A DNA stretch of 64,000 nucleotides from CAVSUZ01 sp963795415 (GTDB lineage: Bacteria; Pseudomonadota; Alphaproteobacteria; Acetobacterales; Acetobacteraceae): the NCBI GenBank assembly GCA_963795415.1, contig CAWCHQ010000001.1, forward strand, positions 1,178,001 to 1,242,000, read 5' to 3'. Below the pieces are notes generated by a model. The model was not told the DNA's origin and did not search any database. It saw only the letters and a list, made by a program, of their open reading frames with translations. Below, in pieces: positions 60,377-64,000 of the stretch. Numbering within the stretch: position 1 is the stretch's first letter; every line of letters starts with the position of its first letter. A program made the position numbers and the translations under genes.

Positions 60377-62542
60377 ATGGCAGTTCCAGGCCGCGTGCTG
60401 CGTCTGCCCGGACCAGCCTTGATCGCTATCGCGACAGCTATACTTGTCGCGCTGATTTGGTTCGCCGCGTTCTCCACGGTCCGCGCGCACCGCGCAGCCT
60501 GGCAGGCGCGCATTGAAACCACTATCCAGAGCAAGGCTGATCTTCTGGCCGGAGAATTGCGGCGGCAGTTTCTCGTAACCGATCAAAGCCTGCACATCCT
60601 GGAGCTGGAGTGGGAGCGCGATCCCGCTTCGTTCGACTTCGACAGCTGGCGGGAGCGGGTCCTGGCTCTGACGGATATATCCCTGCAAATCATGATCACC
60701 GACGAAAAGGGCATTATACGCCAGAGTTCTCGACCGATGCTGATCGGCGTCGATCTGGAACAGCGAGATTATTTCCAGCACGAGAAGTCGCTGGCCCACG
60801 ACGATGAGCGGATGTTCATCGGCTCACTCGTGCAGGGAATGAGAACCCGTATCTGGCAGATCAATTTCGCCCGCAGGCTCGACAACCACGATGGTTCGTT
60901 TGGCGGGATGATTTCCGCATCGTACGACAACAGTGCGTTCAGCAACCTGGAGCGGGAGCTCAGCCTTGGGGAAGCAGGGCTTTTGCTTGTGGTAGCGCCG
61001 GATGGCTCGATTCGCGGCATGGGCGATGCGGCCATGTTGTCGCAGGAGCTGAACATTGCCGGATCGCCGGTATTCGCCGCGATGCGACACTCCACACGGG
61101 GTGTCTGGGATGGTGCCTCGCCCCAGGACCATATCGACCGGATTGCGGCCTTCGCGCCAATTCCGGGCTATGGGCTTCAGGTGCTCGTCGGAATTGGCCG
61201 TCACGAGGCCATGCGTGTTGCCCAGGAATGGGAGATGAGCGCCCTGGCGTTCAGCACGGCCGCGACGCTGCTGGTTCTGGCGATCGCAGGTGCGATCCTG
61301 TGGGCAGACCAGACCGCGCGCCGGCGGCATGCACTGATCGTTCGCGACAGGGCCGAACTCGCACGAACGAATGCGCAGCTTGCGGCGACCGAGAGCAGCG
61401 AGCGCACCAAGGCGATGCAGCTTGAGGCGACGCTTACCGGGATGACGGACGGCGTCATGATGGTCGACAGCCGGATGCGATTGCTGGCATGGAATGCGCA
61501 GTTTCCGGAATTTACCGGGGTTCCGGCCAGCTTCCTGCGGGTGGGGCTGGCGATGGAGGATATTCTTCGCGCCCAGGCGAAAGCAGGGGAATTCGGCAAC
61601 GTTGATATTGAGGCGGAGGTGAGCAAGCGGGTCGAGCGCCTGCGCCAGGGCATCAGTATGGGTACATCCGAGCGGCAACGTCCGAACGGACGCATCGTGG
61701 AGATACGGCGCAATCCCCTGCCCGGAGGCGGCTTCGTGACGCTGTATTCGGATATCACGACACGCCGGATGGCCGAGGAGCGGGCGCGCCGTGCCGAGGC
61801 TCTGGCTGCCACCGGACGGCTGACCGCCGGAATTGCTCATGATTTCAACAATCTGCTGGCGACGATTGGCGCCAACACGGAAATGCTTCTGCAGGGCTGC
61901 GTTGCCGGGTCTCGGGAAGCACGCCGGCTCTCGATAATTTCGCAGGCGGCAAATCGAGGCGCCGACCTGATACGGCAACTGATGGCCTTCGCCCGGAAGC
62001 AAACGCTTGCGCCGGCGCCTGTCGATCTGAACCAGGCTCTGCGCGGGATAAGCGAACTTCTGCGCAGCACGCTCGGCACAAACGTTACCGGAGACCTGCG
62101 CCTGGCAGACGATCTCTGGCCCGCGCTGGTCGATCCGGTTCAGATCGAGCATGTCGTCCTGAACCTGGCGATCAATGCGAGGGACGCGATGCCGCAGGGT
62201 GGCCGCCTGACGATCAGCACGAGCAACGTTTCGGCTGACCTGCAGGACAGTCCCGAGGAGCTGCCGGCAGGACATTATGTCATGCTTGCCGTGAGCGACA
62301 CCGGGACCGGAATGACCGAAGAGGTTTCGCGCAAGGCGTTCGAGCCATTTTTCACTACCAAACCACCCGGCCGTGGGTCCGGGCTGGGCCTGAGTCAGGT
62401 GTACGGCGTAGCGCGTCAGTCCGGCGGGGCGGTGCAGATCGAGAGCAGGCCTGGCGAGGGAACCATTGTGCGCGTTTTCTTACCTCGTGCTCCCGATCGC
62501 CCGCGTGCAGGTGGTCTGGCCATGGCCGCTGCTTCGGGATAA
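60377..62542 (+). CDS. Cache/PAS sensor histidine kinase
   Basis: A 721-residue membrane kinase. One span near residues 12-30 and another near ALAFSTAATLLVLAIAGAIL bound a periplasmic Cache-type sensor of about 260 residues (IMITDEKGIIRQSSRPMLIG). A coiled region, a PAS-type domain (MTDGVMMVDSRMRLLAWNAQF), a HisKA with TAGIAHDFNNLLATIGANTE and an ATPase domain (DTGTGMTEEV, GSGLGLSQVYGVARQSGG) follow. ATG 60377 has AGGAGA directly upstream. Its partner is probably the receiver protein starting at 62655. The ligand is unknown. Confidence 0.9.
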   Translation: MAVPGRVLRLPGPALIAIATAILVALIWFAAFSTVRAHRAAWQARIETTIQSKADLLAGELRRQFLVTDQSLHILELEWERDPASFDFDSWRERVLALTDISLQIMITDEKGIIRQSSRPMLIGVDLEQRDYFQHEKSLAHDDERMFIGSLVQGMRTRIWQINFARRLDNHDGSFGGMISASYDNSAFSNLERELSLGEAGLLLVVAPDGSIRGMGDAAMLSQELNIAGSPVFAAMRHSTRGVWDGASPQDHIDRIAAFAPIPGYGLQVLVGIGRHEAMRVAQEWEMSALAFSTAATLLVLAIAGAILWADQTARRRHALIVRDRAELARTNAQLAATESSERTKAMQLEATLTGMTDGVMMVDSRMRLLAWNAQFPEFTGVPASFLRVGLAMEDILRAQAKAGEFGNVDIEAEVSKRVERLRQGISMGTSERQRPNGRIVEIRRNPLPGGGFVTLYSDITTRRMAEERARRAEALAATGRLTAGIAHDFNNLLATIGANTEMLLQGCVAGSREARRLSIISQAANRGADLIRQLMAFARKQTLAPAPVDLNQALRGISELLRSTLGTNVTGDLRLADDLWPALVDPVQIEHVVLNLAINARDAMPQGGRLTISTSNVSADLQDSPEELPAGHYVMLAVSDTGTGMTEEVSRKAFEPFFTTKPPGRGSGLGLSQVYGVARQSGGAVQIESRPGEGTIVRVFLPRAPDRPRAGGLAMAAASG

Positions 62543-62654
62543 CCTCTTTCCGCTTTTGGCCTCAAAGACACGGCCAGCTCCGCAAAAACCTTGAGTTACG
62601 CTGGATAAATTCAACGCGTATGCTGCCGGAGCGGGGCTGAACGGAACAGGGCGG

Positions 62655-63053
62655 ATGCCGGCAGAGAACTCGCGAGATCTCAGGATCCTGGTGGCGGAGG
62701 ACGATCCGCTGTTCGCAGCTACCGTTGAGGATTTCCTGACGCAGGAAGGCTACACCGTGTCCATCAGTGTTGATGGCCAGGACGCTTTGGAAACCGCGTC
62801 GAGCATGCACATTGCGGCGTTGGTGACGGACCTGCGAATGCCGCGGCTGGATGGGATCGCCCTGGTCCGCAAATTGCGGGAGGCTCGCCCTGATCTGCCG
62901 GTCGTCGTGATGACCGGATACGCGCCGGATAACTGGAATTCTTTCTTGCAGCGGGAGAGCGAGGCGCCGCTCATTTTGCTGGAAAAGCCCGTCCGGTTGA
63001 GCAACCTGGTGCGCGCGCTGGAACAGGTGCTGCACTCGGGTGCGGGTTCCTAA
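62655..63053 (+). CDS. Single-domain response regulator
   Basis: A 132-residue receiver: acidic pair in ILVAEDDPLFAATV, phospho-Asp in ALVTDLRMPRLDG, Thr in VVMTGYAPDNW and Lys in LILLEKPVRLSNL. It has no output domain, so it acts by protein contact or as a phosphate sink. It follows the Cache kinase by 112 bases on the same strand. Its TAA stop is the first bases of repeat C copy 3. Confidence 0.88.
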   Translation: MPAENSRDLRILVAEDDPLFAATVEDFLTQEGYTVSISVDGQDALETASSMHIAALVTDLRMPRLDGIALVRKLREARPDLPVVVMTGYAPDNWNSFLQRESEAPLILLEKPVRLSNLVRALEQVLHSGAGS

Positions 63054-63155
63054 GCAGACTTTCGTGGCTTGTGCCACACAAGTCTGCTCAGGAGCTATTG
63101 AACATGCATCATCTTATCGGCGGAGCGCCGAAACGCTCCACCGGATGATGCTTAG
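63051..63155. repeat. Dispersed double-hairpin repeat, family C, copy 3
   Basis: TAAGCAGACTTTCGTGGCTT with a slightly degenerate partner (CACACAAGTCTGCTCAG), then GCATCATC ... GATGATGC. Its first triplet is the stop codon of the response regulator gene. Confidence 0.8.
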
Positions 63156-63507
63156 GATCAATCATAGGGACGGAAGCCCGACACCAATGCCGAACCTGAT
63201 GCCCGGGAATCAGTGATCCCATCCCAATCGCGTATAAATCTTTAGTGAATCGGCTTATTTTCAGCATCGCGACCGGCCGAGGCTGATCGCGCGGATGTGC
63301 GTGCCCGCACGGCAATAAAACCGGATGAAACATCTTCAGCGCTACTGAAGAACGGCGTTCCTGTTTGAGAGAAGATCCGCGCATTTTGGGAGGAGATCTT
63401 TTCGCTGCCCCATCTCCGGCCGGCAGCGAGGCACCCTGATCGGCCCTTCCGCCCTAGGTCAGCGCCCGGCCAGACTTTCGCGTGCTCTCTTTCGGAGCGC
63501 GGCCGCT
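63156..63507. other. Non-coding spacer
   Basis: About 350 bases between repeat C copy 3 and the IclR promoter. Short open frames exist on both strands but none shows a start site, family pattern or sensible composition; I see no gene here. Confidence 0.5.
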
Positions 63508-63559
63508 TGACACAAGATTCGGCCCTTGCTATCTCCTACAATGCGAACACAAGTTCGCA
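63508..63559 (+). promoter_or_regulatory. Promoter and operator of the IclR gene
   Basis: TTGACA at 63508 is followed after 17 bases by TATCTC as a possible -10. Just downstream is a perfect palindrome TGCGAAC-ACAA-GTTCGCA (63542-63559). Its place at or after the transcription start, 34 bases before the ATG, is typical of an autoregulatory IclR operator. Confidence 0.55.
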
Positions 63560-63592
63560 TTCCGAACGCGAATTGGAGCGAGCGGCCGAGCA

Positions 63593-64000
63593 ATGCCGGA
63601 AAACGCGAAAAACCTCGTGCAATCGGCGGCAAAAGTCTTCGCGGTGCTGCGCGCCTTCGACGCCGGCTTGCCCGAGCTCACCATCACCGAGATCGCCGGC
63701 CGCGCCGGGCTCGACCGCGGCACCACCTTCCGACTGATCCATACCCTGCTCGCGCTCGGCTATCTCCGCCCCGTACCCGACAGCAAACGCTACCGCCTGA
63801 GCCTTAAATGCCTGGAGCTGGGCTTCCTCGCCCTCTCGTCACAGGATCTGCGCGCGCACGCCGCACCCCTGCTGCGGGAGCGCGTGCCGGCCATTGCCGA
63901 CGCAGGATCGCTGGGCACCCTGGACGGGCCCGATGTCGTCTATCTGGAGCGTGTGGATGCGCGCCCGGGACGCCACGACGTGGACCGCCGCCCGGGACGC
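63593..64000 (+). CDS. IclR-family transcriptional regulator, N-terminal 136 residues, cut by the right edge
   Basis: Starts MPENAKNLVQSAAKVFAVLR. The helix-turn-helix (LTITEIAGRAGLDRGTTFRL, IHTLLALGYL) is followed by the first part of the effector domain (YRLSLKCLELGFLALSS, DGPDVVYLERVDARPG). IclR proteins usually repress catabolic operons and respond to aromatic or small organic acids. Its target genes lie outside the window. The frame is open to base 64000. Confidence 0.85.
   Translation, partial: MPENAKNLVQSAAKVFAVLRAFDAGLPELTITEIAGRAGLDRGTTFRLIHTLLALGYLRPVPDSKRYRLSLKCLELGFLALSSQDLRAHAAPLLRERVPAIADAGSLGTLDGPDVVYLERVDARPGRHDVDRRPGR

Noticed and set aside
63109..63384. Minus-strand open frame of 91 codons
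   Set aside because: Half of it is repeat C sequence and the rest has no family pattern or start site.

Overview
The window is a high-GC chromosomal segment that most resembles an alphaproteobacterium of the Rhodospirillales/Acetobacteraceae type. That placement is inferred from gene content (polyol ABC operon, HflKC-DegP, DUF29, DUF2092 and DUF1254 exported proteins, CueR/CopA, poly-HAMP kinase) and from dispersed palindromic repeats; no rRNA or other phylogenetic marker is present. I saw no rRNA, tRNA, CRISPR array, prophage or plasmid replication functions.

Layout. 1-1.6 kb: OsmC-like protein (cut by the left edge) coupled to an NtaA/DszA-type flavin monooxygenase. 1.8-7.3 kb: polyol uptake and catabolism operon (binding protein, two permeases, SDR dehydrogenase, FGGY kinase) with no ATPase gene. 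7.4-12.4 kb: hflK-hflC-degP membrane quality control, divergent from the Fe-S carrier mrp. 12.4-14.9 kb: cupin, orphan Rieske protein, DinB-like protein and a secreted endonuclease/phosphatase. 15.0-25.6 kb: glycosyltransferase and membrane-protein island, with two paralogous large GT2 enzymes. 25.6-27 kb: IS110-family insertion with a structured upstream region. 27-35 kb: TauD-like dioxygenase, a two-DTG aspartic-protease-like lipoprotein, asparagine synthetase, DUF29 proteins (one destroyed), a D-2-hydroxyacid dehydrogenase and a class III aminotransferase. 35-39 kb: copper locus (CopA, CueR-like regulator, flavin disulfide reductase). 39-47.7 kb: small exported proteins, lipoproteins, pseudogenes and hairpin-rich spacers. 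47.7-51.3 kb: pqiB-pqiC-pqiA lipid-transport operon. 51.3-63 kb: signalling block with two hybrid kinases, one of 2105 residues carrying 11 tandem 92-residue HAMP units, plus a Cache kinase and a receiver protein. 63.6 kb to the end: IclR regulator cut by the right edge.

Two features cut across the window. First, many otherwise intact genes are broken by one-base changes in short homopolymers (smoG-like permease, degP 3' end, two glycosyltransferases, a membrane protein, asnB, a dehydrogenase, a flavoprotein, DUF1254, a DUF5985-like pair). This looks more like residual sequencing or assembly error than real decay, although some loci (DUF29, DUF2092, an OmpA-like remnant) are truly degenerate. 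Second, three families of palindromic 90-110 bp repeats are scattered through it, abutting or supplying the 3' ends of genes and, once, splitting a gene.
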